A stretch of DNA of 36,546 nucleotides, taken from assembly GCA_024408765.1 (NCBI GenBank), contig JAKSUR010000008.1, forward strand, positions 1 through 36,546. Reading direction: 5' to 3'. Below, one piece after another: positions 8,046-16,700 of the stretch. The notes under the pieces were generated by a model. That model was not told where the DNA came from. It saw only the letters and a list, made by a program, of their open reading frames with translations, and did not search any database. Within the stretch, counting starts at the first letter, position 1. Every line of letters begins with the position of its first letter. The DNA is from a bacterium. GTDB taxonomy: Bacteria > Cyanobacteriota > Vampirovibrionia > Gastranaerophilales > Gastranaerophilaceae. A program made the position numbers and the translations under genes.

Positions 8046-8922
8046 TGAATTAAATATTGAATATGGTGAAAATTCTTATCAATCTGCAAAAATAGAAGTT
8101 AATGATTCGATTATAGATTATGAAATGAGTGGAGCCTTAACTTTTAACGAACTAAAAGCTCTTTCCAAAGGGTTGGATTTGATAAGTGAATTTTATGACG
8201 TAAAAGCCGCTTGCTCACTTAAAGGAAATGGCATTTGTGCTGTTGCACTCGGACAGAATTTAGCGGATGCAATTGCTAAAATTATGGACGTAAATCCTAT
8301 CGATTTTATGTATTCAATAATTGTTGTTTCGTCAGAAGTTGACAGTGAAACAGCAAAATTTTTGAAAGAATCAAACATAATTGTGGCACCTAAATTTACA
8401 CAGAATGCCACTGAAATCCTTGATTCTCATAACATTCGTTATGTTACAATAAATACACCATTAAAAGATTATAAAAATTATGTACCTGAAAACATCAAAG
8501 CTACTGCGTTAGGCACATTCGTTCAAAGCCCAAATTTAAGCGAACTTGATAAAGATACTTTTAAAGTGATTTCTAAACAAAAACCTACGGTAGAACAAAT
8601 CGAAGATGCGGTTTTTGCGTGGAAAGTAGCTAAATACATAAATTCACAAGCAATGGTTATTGCTAAAGACCTTAAAACAACTGCTATAGCACAAGGACTT
8701 CAATCTGCTTCAATAGAATTTGCTATTGATTACTCTTGCGATATGTCAAAAGAGGCAATACTTGCCTCCGATATGCCAATAACCGTACACGATATTGATG
8801 TTGCTGCACAAGGAAGAATCGCACTCATAATTGTTCCGAGCGCTGATAAAGACATTATAGAAAGAGCTGACAAATATTCAATGGCTTTAATTGAAACAGG
8901 AATTACAAATATTTTGTTTTAA
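8035..8922 (+). CDS. Stand-alone AICAR transformylase-like protein, probably inactive
   Basis: About 295 residues resembling only the C-terminal formyltransferase half of PurH; the N-terminal IMP cyclohydrolase half is absent. Alignable landmarks are NIEYGENSYQ (family LRYGENPHQ), LSKGLDLISEFY, VDSETAKFLKES, FAWKVAKYINS and the closing IERADKYSMALIETGITNI. Catalytic points differ: the VKHANPCG Lys-His pair reads LKGNGICA (Lys63-Gly64), the Asn of KSNA reads NSQA, and the GAGQxSR loop is replaced. So formyl transfer is doubtful and a ligand-binding or regulatory role is more likely (inference). Two ATGs are in frame: 8029 and 8035. AAAGGA at 8022-8027 is correctly spaced only for 8035, so I chose that one. 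It overlaps the PBP1A stop by eleven bases. Confidence 0.75.
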   Translation: MKINELNIEYGENSYQSAKIEVNDSIIDYEMSGALTFNELKALSKGLDLISEFYDVKAACSLKGNGICAVALGQNLADAIAKIMDVNPIDFMYSIIVVSSEVDSETAKFLKESNIIVAPKFTQNATEILDSHNIRYVTINTPLKDYKNYVPENIKATALGTFVQSPNLSELDKDTFKVISKQKPTVEQIEDAVFAWKVAKYINSQAMVIAKDLKTTAIAQGLQSASIEFAIDYSCDMSKEAILASDMPITVHDIDVAAQGRIALIIVPSADKDIIERADKYSMALIETGITNILF

Positions 8923-8941
8923 AAAATTATACAATAAAAGC

Positions 8942-8967
8942 AAAAAAGCCTCTTTTGAGGCTTTTTT
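8942..8967. terminator. Bidirectional terminator
   Basis: AAAAAAGCCTC, a TTTT loop, then GAGGCTTTTTT: eleven pairs, symmetrical A and T tails. It serves both the AICAR-transformylase-like gene from the left and the HlyD operon from the right. Confidence 0.9.
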
Positions 8968-8987
8968 AGTCTGTGCTATTGCTTTAT

Positions 8988-10037
8988 TTATTGAACTTTA
9001 ATGCTTTCATCCAAGTATTTTATTAACGGATATATAAAGAATTCAATAATTCTGCGTTTTCCGATTTTAATTTCGTTAGTTGTTGTCATACCGACTTTGA
9101 TACTTTGTTCTTTACCTTCAACCATAAGCGTTGAATTTAAAGGTTTTACATACACTTCGTATACTTCACCCAAGCGTTCATCTTTAATACTGTTTGAACC
9201 CACAACCGTAACTTTACCGTTTAAAATTCCATATTTTTGGAAGTTATATGTATCAACTTTTATAGAAACAGGCATGTCCGTTTCAACAAAACCGATATCT
9301 TGATTCATAACAGTGGCTTTAATTTTAATAGGTGTATCATCAGGAATAATTGTCATAAGTTGTTCGGCGGGAGTAACAACGCCTCCAATCGTATGAATCA
9401 TTATTTTATTAACAGTTCCGTTCACAGGGGCTTTAATTATTTGAGTTTGCTTATCAATTTGTTTCATTCTGTTTGATATTTCTGATAAAGAAGCTCTTGC
9501 TTTTGCAATATCATGCGACAGATTGGAAGTTTCGGTTAAAGCTTCATCGTATCTTGACTTTGGAATCAAATCCATCACTTCATTTAATCTTTTCTTTTTA
9601 TCTTGCGCAATAGCTAAGTCATATTGTTTGGATTTTATTGTTTCATTCAAAATTCTTTGTTCTTCCCTTAAATTATTCATTTCCAACTTTGGCTCATCTT
9701 CAGACGGGATAATGACCGCTAAGACTTGCCCTTTTTGAACGTAATCACCTTCAAGCACATTTATTGTTTGAATAACACCTTTATCCAAAGATTGAACGAC
9801 TTTTTCTTCGCCATCAGGAATAATCGTCCCTCTTGCAGTTATAACAATATCTACTTTGCCAAAATACATCCATAATGCCGCAAGCACCAGAAATGACACA
9901 ACCAACCAAAAAATAGTATTCCCAAGAGGGTTCATAGGTCTGTCCTCTATCTCTGCAAGAATTGGTTGGAATTCATGAGCATCATTTTCTTTATACAAAA
10001 TAAAATCTTTAATCTTAGTAATCAGATTTTTAAACAT
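8988..10037 (-). CDS. HlyD-family membrane fusion protein of type I secretion
   Basis: A 349-residue periplasmic adaptor linking the ABC exporter to TolC. The cytoplasmic N-terminus is followed by one membrane helix (about 42-60), then a first half-lipoyl segment (KGVIQTINVLEGDYVQKGQVL, 86-106). Next come a short coiled coil (about 117-196), a second lipoyl half (IKAPVNGTVNKIMIHTIGGVV) and a beta-barrel ending in GMTTTNEIKIGKRRI, the usual HlyD closing signature. At 349 residues it is much shorter than E. coli HlyD (478), mostly because the coiled coil is short. That implies a shorter periplasmic tunnel or a longer TolC partner. Start: AGGAG seven to eight bases upstream, embedded in the stop of the ABC gene. 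Last gene of the operon, with the terminator at 8942-8967 behind it. Confidence 0.9.
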   Translation of the reverse strand: MFKNLITKIKDFILYKENDAHEFQPILAEIEDRPMNPLGNTIFWLVVSFLVLAALWMYFGKVDIVITARGTIIPDGEEKVVQSLDKGVIQTINVLEGDYVQKGQVLAVIIPSEDEPKLEMNNLREEQRILNETIKSKQYDLAIAQDKKKRLNEVMDLIPKSRYDEALTETSNLSHDIAKARASLSEISNRMKQIDKQTQIIKAPVNGTVNKIMIHTIGGVVTPAEQLMTIIPDDTPIKIKATVMNQDIGFVETDMPVSIKVDTYNFQKYGILNGKVTVVGSNSIKDERLGEVYEVYVKPLNSTLMVEGKEQSIKVGMTTTNEIKIGKRRIIEFFIYPLIKYLDESIKVQ

Positions 10038-10047
10038 TCGTCATCTC

Positions 10048-12219
10048 CTAACCCATTTGTGCATTATACAGCGTACGATAGTAACCGTTTTTACTTAATA
10101 ATTCTTCGTGAGAACCGACTTCAACAATTTGTCCGTTGTCAAAACAAACAATTGTATCACAGTCTTTTATTGTTGATAATCTGTGAGCAATAATAATTGT
10201 TGTCCTATCCTTAGAAATCATTCCCAAATTATCTTTAATAATTTTTTCGGATTCATAATCCAATGCAGAGGTAGCTTCATCAAAGATTAAGATTTCAGGG
10301 TTAGAAATCAAAGCTCTTGCAATAGCGACTCTTTGTTTTTGACCGCCTGATAAACTTGAACCTCGTTCTCCGACCTCTGTATCATAGCCTTTAGGAAGTT
10401 TAGAAATAAATTCATGAGCACCTGCAATTTGTGCAACTTGAACTATTGATTCCATTGGCATATTAGGTCTTGGAAGTGCAATATTTTCCTTAATTGTACC
10501 TGAGAACAAGTAGTTTTCTTGTAAAACGATACCAATATGAGTTCTTAACCAGACGGGGTTGATGTTTCTAATATCAATTCCGTCTATAAATATTGTACCT
10601 TCAGTTGCATAATACAAGCGCTGAATAAGCTTTGTAAGAGTTGACTTTCCGCTGCCGCTTCGTCCTACAAAACCTATTTTTTGACCTGCTTTGATATCAA
10701 GATTAATTCTATTGAGAACCATTGGTGCTTCTACGTTGTATCTGAATGAAAGGTTTTCAATTTTTATATCACCTCTGACATTTGACAATGTAATTGCGTT
10801 ATTTGACTGAATTTCAATCGGGTTATTTAAAATATCACCAATTCTGTCAACTGACAACAGTGCTTGTTGAAATTCATTCCACAAATTAACAAGCCTGAGT
10901 GTCGGCCCGCTAAATTGTCCGGTAAACATTTGAAATGCTATTAATTGACCTATTGTAAGTTGATTGTCGATAACCAAACAAACTCCGACATATAAAATAC
11001 AGATTGTCATTAACTTTTGAAGAAGTCCGCAAGTAGCACCGGTAAAATTCCCCATAATTGCAAGATTAAAGCTGGATTTTAAGTATTTACCGAGTTTTTC
11101 TTCCCATTTTCTAAACATAGAACCTTCAATAGCAAGGGATTTGACAGTTTGAATACCTGTAACGGATTCAACCAAATAAGAGTTTTGAATAGCACCCATT
11201 TGAAATTTATCTTCTAATCTTTTGCGAAGTTCAGGTGTAATAAGAAGGTAAATAACAGCAATTATACCTACAAATGTAATTGCAATCATTGTAAGCTTTA
11301 CGCTGTATGCAAGCATGATTCCGATAAACACAAAAGAAAAGAATGTATCAATCAAAACAGAAACAGCTTTATCAGTAATAAATTCTCTGATTCTGTCAAG
11401 TTCTCTGACTCTTGCAATAATGTTACCAACTTGTCTGTTTTCAAAATATACATAGAATAATCTGAATAAATGTTTAAAAAGTTTCGTGCCAAGTTTTGCA
11501 TCAATTTTATTGGTTGTATGAATAAATATATAATTTCTTGATAAGTTTAATAAAAATTCAAACAACGCAACTACAATAAATGCAAAAGCTAATACATTCA
11601 GAGTTGAAATCGTTCTGTGAACAAGAACTTTATCTAAAATAACCTGTGTAAACAAAGGTGTTACAAGTCCAAACAACTGAACAACGAACGAACCCAACAT
11701 AACTTGTCCGACAATTTTTTTGTATTTAAGAATTTCATTAAAAAACCAAATAAATCCGAACTTTGCATCGTCTTCAATAAATTTGTGCTTCATTATAAGC
11801 ATTTTATCTTCGATTTTCTCTTGAAATTCAGATATTTTGTGTAAAACAGGTTGACCTGCCAAAGGCGTTAAAACCAAAACTTTATCTTCCTCAGGCTTAA
11901 TTGCCAAAATAACCTTATAAGTGCCGTCATCTTTCATTTTTACAATCGCAGGCAAAGGATATTTAGGCAAAATATCTTTTATTTTTATATTCTTTATTTT
12001 GATTTTAAATCCTTGACCTCTTGCAATACGCACAAGTTCCTCTTGAGATGTATCGGCTGTTTCAATACCATACTCACGAACAACAGATTGCATATTTATA
12101 TCAACCTGATTCATTCTTGCCGCAATTTCAAGAGAAATTAAACCTGTATTTACATTTGGTTTAACTTTTTCAATGTCTTGTTCTTGTTTTGTTTGTTCTT
12201 TTCTTTCTTCGTTATCCAT
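10048..12219 (-). CDS. Type I secretion ABC exporter with C39-like domain (HlyB type)
   Basis: A 723-residue exporter with fused membrane and ATPase domains. Residues about 22-140 are a C39 peptidase-like domain. Where active peptidases have Cys, the text reads TGLISLEIAAR, so it is a non-cleaving docking domain as in HlyB of RTX systems. The six-helix membrane domain spans about 165-450. The ATPase has Walker A GRSGSGKST (519-527), Q-loop LQENYLF, signature LSGGQ (623-627), Walker B ILIFDEATSALD (643-654) and H-loop His679. It drives one-step export of an unfolded substrate across both membranes. AGGATATATT precedes the ATG. It follows the TolC gene by eight bases and is followed by HlyD ten bases on. 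The likely substrate is the RTX protein upstream. Confidence 0.95.
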   Translation of the reverse strand: MDNEERKEQTKQEQDIEKVKPNVNTGLISLEIAARMNQVDINMQSVVREYGIETADTSQEELVRIARGQGFKIKIKNIKIKDILPKYPLPAIVKMKDDGTYKVILAIKPEEDKVLVLTPLAGQPVLHKISEFQEKIEDKMLIMKHKFIEDDAKFGFIWFFNEILKYKKIVGQVMLGSFVVQLFGLVTPLFTQVILDKVLVHRTISTLNVLAFAFIVVALFEFLLNLSRNYIFIHTTNKIDAKLGTKLFKHLFRLFYVYFENRQVGNIIARVRELDRIREFITDKAVSVLIDTFFSFVFIGIMLAYSVKLTMIAITFVGIIAVIYLLITPELRKRLEDKFQMGAIQNSYLVESVTGIQTVKSLAIEGSMFRKWEEKLGKYLKSSFNLAIMGNFTGATCGLLQKLMTICILYVGVCLVIDNQLTIGQLIAFQMFTGQFSGPTLRLVNLWNEFQQALLSVDRIGDILNNPIEIQSNNAITLSNVRGDIKIENLSFRYNVEAPMVLNRINLDIKAGQKIGFVGRSGSGKSTLTKLIQRLYYATEGTIFIDGIDIRNINPVWLRTHIGIVLQENYLFSGTIKENIALPRPNMPMESIVQVAQIAGAHEFISKLPKGYDTEVGERGSSLSGGQKQRVAIARALISNPEILIFDEATSALDYESEKIIKDNLGMISKDRTTIIIAHRLSTIKDCDTIVCFDNGQIVEVGSHEELLSKNGYYRTLYNAQMG

Positions 12220-12227
12220 AATATATC

Positions 12228-13625
12228 CTAATAAGTTTTTGTAAGCACTTGTAAACTTCGTGCTATTGCAACCGCTGTTGTTTTAAGTTTAAGATTATCT
12301 ATTTTTTCTTCCAAAAGAGCAACTTTTGAATCTTGTAAATCTATTGGAGAAATTATTTTATTTTTAAGCAACTTTGTCATGGAAATTTCTTTTGTCGTTA
12401 ATTCTTTAACCATTGAATTACTTGCCTCTAATTGAGAGTTATTAGTTTTATAATTTGACTTTAAAGTATCTATTTTTTTTGTTAATTCTGCAATAGCTTT
12501 TGCTTTTTCAACTTTAACTTTTTTAACCTCTATTTCTGTTTGCTTAACTTTTGAACGAACTTTTCCGCCATCAAAAGGTGTCATGCTAACAGAAGCTCCT
12601 ATCGCCCAGTTAGAAGGCGAAAAATCGTTAAATCCTTCTGCATATTTTTTAGGATCAGAACCATACATATAATATTTTGAATATAAATTTACCTTCGGAT
12701 AATTTGTTCTTTTTATGGCAAGAAGCTCCAATTGCTTTTTCTTAAGCACATGCTCGTGTATATGATTTGTTACCGATTTTGAATAATCGAATTCATCATT
12801 AATATTGATATTCGGAATTTGTACATCTGCAACTTTCAAATTTTTAATATCATAATCTTCATTTGTAAAAAATGTCATACTAATTAAATTTTCTTCAAGT
12901 AAGCCTTCTAAAACAGCAATTTCTTTTTTAACTCTTGCAACCTTCGCAGTTTGGTCATTCAATTCTATTTTGGAAGCTTCGCCTGCTTTATACAAACGAT
13001 TTTTCATTGTAAGTGTTTTTTGTTCCAAAGCTAATATTTCTTTTTTTAGCTTAATTTGCTCATTTACAATTAATATTCTTGCATAAAGGTCAATAACCGT
13101 AAGCGATAAATCCTGATTTTGCTCTAATTGCAGATAATTTTTTAACTTAACATCTTCTTTTGCCATATCAAGATAACTTTTGCGAACACCAAAATCGTAT
13201 AAATTGTACGTCAGAGTAGCTCCTGCAATGGTTTGAAATCTTGTATACGGATTAACAAATACATCGCCTACTGTAATTGTGGTAAGAGAATCCTTAAAAT
13301 TTTTGTTGTACTCATTACCTGCATATATACCAAATTTAGGTAAATATTCCGCTTTTGCTTCATTAATACCGTATTTTGCAATTACCACATCAAAATCAGC
13401 CAACTTCAAATCGTAAGAATTTGCAATAGCTTTCTCTAATATATTATCCAAGTCTATATTTTTTACTATTTTTTTGTCCTTATTTGTATGTTTTATAATC
13501 ACTTCTTCCGTTTTTACAGACTTATTTTCTTTGTCTATAATTGCTAAAATTGGCAAACAATAATAAGCTTGCAAAAATATTAAACACAAACAAGACAGAA
13601 AAACCTTCTTATCTAAAACATTCAT
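12228..13625 (-). CDS. TolC-family outer membrane channel
   Basis: A 465-residue outer-membrane efflux protein. A hydrophobic N-terminus (8-28) is the likely signal peptide. Residues about 58-260 and 290-465 form the two TolC half-repeats, each with long alternating helices. KAEYLPKFGIYAGNEYN and the later RTNYPKVNLYSKYYMYG are the paired strand-entry motifs. KYGINEAKAEYL and the Lys/Glu-rich heptads before the C-terminus belong to the coiled-coil tunnel. It forms the outer-membrane exit duct of the type I secretion complex. No Shine-Dalgarno sequence is evident before the ATG; a TATATA box lies seven bases upstream with TTGACA further out. First gene of the TolC-ABC-HlyD operon, separated from the RTX gene by a strong terminator. 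Confidence 0.9.
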   Translation of the reverse strand: MNVLDKKVFLSCLCLIFLQAYYCLPILAIIDKENKSVKTEEVIIKHTNKDKKIVKNIDLDNILEKAIANSYDLKLADFDVVIAKYGINEAKAEYLPKFGIYAGNEYNKNFKDSLTTITVGDVFVNPYTRFQTIAGATLTYNLYDFGVRKSYLDMAKEDVKLKNYLQLEQNQDLSLTVIDLYARILIVNEQIKLKKEILALEQKTLTMKNRLYKAGEASKIELNDQTAKVARVKKEIAVLEGLLEENLISMTFFTNEDYDIKNLKVADVQIPNININDEFDYSKSVTNHIHEHVLKKKQLELLAIKRTNYPKVNLYSKYYMYGSDPKKYAEGFNDFSPSNWAIGASVSMTPFDGGKVRSKVKQTEIEVKKVKVEKAKAIAELTKKIDTLKSNYKTNNSQLEASNSMVKELTTKEISMTKLLKNKIISPIDLQDSKVALLEEKIDNLKLKTTAVAIARSLQVLTKTY

Positions 13626-13632
13626 TATAACT

Positions 13633-13664
13633 TATATACTGTCACGAGTACAACCCAATGTCAA
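13633..13664 (-). promoter_or_regulatory. Possible promoter of the secretion operon
   Basis: On the minus strand a perfect TTGACA (13664-13659) and a TATATA box (13638-13633) precede the TolC ATG. The 20-base spacer is longer than usual, which lowers confidence. The position just after the RTX terminator makes biological sense. Confidence 0.3.
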
Positions 13665-13702
13665 ATTTTTATACCCAAACGGCTAGGTAACAAATGAACT
13701 AT

Positions 13703-13738
13703 AAAAAGAGGTTCGGAATAAAATCCGAACCTCTTTTT
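13703..13738 (-). terminator. Strong terminator between RTX gene and secretion operon
   Basis: AAAAAGAGGTTCGGA (13703-13717) and TCCGAACCTCTTTTT (13724-13738) form a perfect 15-pair stem with a six-base loop and a T tail on either strand. It lies 17 bases after the RTX stop codon. It would end RTX transcription or let through only a fraction into the tolC-like gene. Confidence 0.9.
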
Positions 13739-13754
13739 GTATTCAAGTTAGCAA

Positions 13755-16700
13755 CTACGAAACTGTAATCGGTTGGGTTAAATCAAATGAATATGCTTGC
13801 ATCATGCTTGCAATATCGTTTTTATTACCTAAAGCAAGTACATCTATTGAAGAATCATAATTACCGTTATTTTCTAACCAAGCAACCACATTCGATCTAA
13901 TCATATCAATCTTAGCATCTAAATCTTCAACGGCAGTTCCGCCAAAAGAAATACTATCGTCATAGACATTAAAACGCTCGTACGCAACAATACCTTTTAG
14001 TGATTCTAACGTCTTAGGCAGATTAATCTTTTTAGCATTTTGTGCAATATCATTATGTACAAAATAAAATTCATTATACATCTCATTAGCCAAACTTACA
14101 TTAAAGTATAATGTCATTTCTTCATTTGCACCTGCTTCAAAATTTAATACATTATTTCCGTCCCTATCACTGATTATCAGCGAAGTATTCTTATCAAATT
14201 TATTTATATTGTATGTATCACTACCATCACCGCCATAATAGATATCCGCTCCGCCTTTTTCGTAATTAAACACATTATCCTTATCATTAACACCATATAC
14301 AATATCATTCTTTTTGGAGTCCGTTATTATTTGTGCATTTTCACCTTCTAAGAATGCGATATGGTTTGATTTGTTATTTAATTCTATATTATTGACAGAA
14401 CCTCTGTATGCAGTAACGTCATATTTTTGTCTGTTTGTATCTGTTATGGTAAATTTGGACAAATCATTTGTACGAATTGCTAACTCATCAGCAGCCAGAT
14501 TAACATAATTTCTGTTCTGAATAGTAAAATAATTTGTAGTATTTGTTTGATCTTCAAAGTAGAAATTGCGGATTTCATCATCTAAATTAACATTTATTGA
14601 CTTTGAAGTAACCACACCTTCTGCCAAAGAACCATAAGCTTCATCATAACCTTTGGTCATAGTAAGATTTACAGCTTTATCACCCATTAAATAGATTTTA
14701 TCATCACCTTTTGTTCCGACTACTTTACCGCCTTTTTCAGCATACACTTCAACTCTGTCAAAGATATCATTACCTTGAACGGTTACATTTGCCAAGTCAT
14801 TATTTTTACCTAAACCTTTCAGAATATAAGTTCCGTAAGCATTATTAACATTACCAACTTGATGACGTATAACTTGAATATCAGCACCATTACCGGTTTT
14901 CACCACTCGATATTCTGATGTACCAAGGTCATTTAGATTCAAATTAGTACCTTTTGTTAAATTAACGGTATCAGTGCCGTATGAAATATAACCGTCAGCA
15001 TTTGTATTGGCAACAATCTCATTATTACCTAATCCGATAGTTATTTTATCATTATATCTTGAACCGATTACCGTATCATTACCTGTGCCGGTTGAGATTG
15101 AAACAGCTTTTTGCGCACTTCTTGCATCAATAAGTTCATTCAACTTAGTACCTTTATAACCTTTTTGTGCATCTACATAGTATTCAAAATCGTTTAAACT
15201 AATAGGAGTGCTTGTTGTTGCAATAAACGCAGTTGCATTAGTATTATTAGAAGCAAAATTTTTAAGTGTAAGTGTTCCGCCATCTGTATCACCATAATCA
15301 TTGGCTCTGTGTAAAATTACATCATTGCCTTTTAGTTCGACAAGGTATTTACCCTTTAGTCCTTCACCCTGACCTATGCCTATGTTTAAATCGTATGAAC
15401 CTTCCGTTACATAATTTTTATCATAGAAATCTGAAATAGTAAGTTGTTCACCTTTTGTAAACTTAACCGTATCATCACCTACATTTGCCAGCCTTCCTAA
15501 AGCCTCAACGTGATCTTTATCAAAACTGTAACCACTGCTTGGTTCATAATTTGTATAATTTGCTTCGTTATATCTGATTTCATTAATACCTGCGCCTAAT
15601 TGATAAGTATCATTACCGTTTGAAGCATAAGATATATCATTTCCGGAACCGGCTTTAACATTGTCTTTAAAATCAGGATTAACCCATTCCCACTTAGATT
15701 CACTTTCATTATAATAACGACCTTGATTTGTTATAATTGTGTTATTACCTTCTCCTGCATTAACCGTTACGCCTTTTGAAGAATAATTGCCGTCAACAAC
15801 TTCATTTAAAGCACTTCCTGTATATCTTCCCGATTTGTAGAGATTTTCATCTTGTTTATAATTTTCAAAATAAACATCTTTGAGCTTTACACTACCTCTT
15901 TCACCTAGTGAATAATCATAGTATTCATACATAACATCATCATTAGGTTTCTTGGCAAAATTAGCGATATTAAGTTCACCTGTTGCTTCACTGCTACTAT
16001 TATATTTAGCATAATAAAGATTGTCGTGTTCAGGAGTTGAACCGGAAGCTTGGCTTGATGAAGCATACAAAAATTTTGCATCAGATGCTTTGCCGTTATA
16101 TGCGTGGACAGCAGAATCAATCTTTCTCTCGCCGTTTTCATAATATACATAGCCCAAATTATATCTTGATACTAAGGAACCTTTAGCAATGTATGTATAA
16201 CCGCCGTAAGCATTACCAATATATATATTGTCTAATTTATTCATTTCCGTAGCAGTATCATCAATTGTTGAATTTTCAGGGCTATCTGTGAATAAATAAC
16301 CAATTAATGCATTACGATCGGTTTCTGAAACAAGATTAAAATTATTACCGACCTTTTTGTATAGCAAACTTAATGAACCCACAGTACCCGTATATGGTGC
16401 ATCTGCTCCGTTATTTAATTTGTAGAAATAGTTTTGACCTGCTGTACCTGCCAGATGCCAAGCATCACTTCCCACATATTTAACATAAAGCGTTTTGCCG
16501 TTATTAGCCATTGTTACATCCAGAGCGCTTCCTGTAATTTCTATATAGTCAGTATCATAATAGGCAAAATTCGTGATATCGCCATAAAGACTATAATCAC
16601 CGGTTGAAGCATTCAATGTATAAACATTACCGGCATCTAAAATTTGTCGCATAGTAATATCGCTTGCGGCAGTAAAACTGTAATAATCAGTAGATGCTGC

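Noticed and set aside
10048-12219. The exporter as a bacteriocin-type peptidase-containing transporter.
   Set aside because: The C39 domain lacks the active-site Cys, and the adjacent substrate is an RTX protein without a double-glycine leader.
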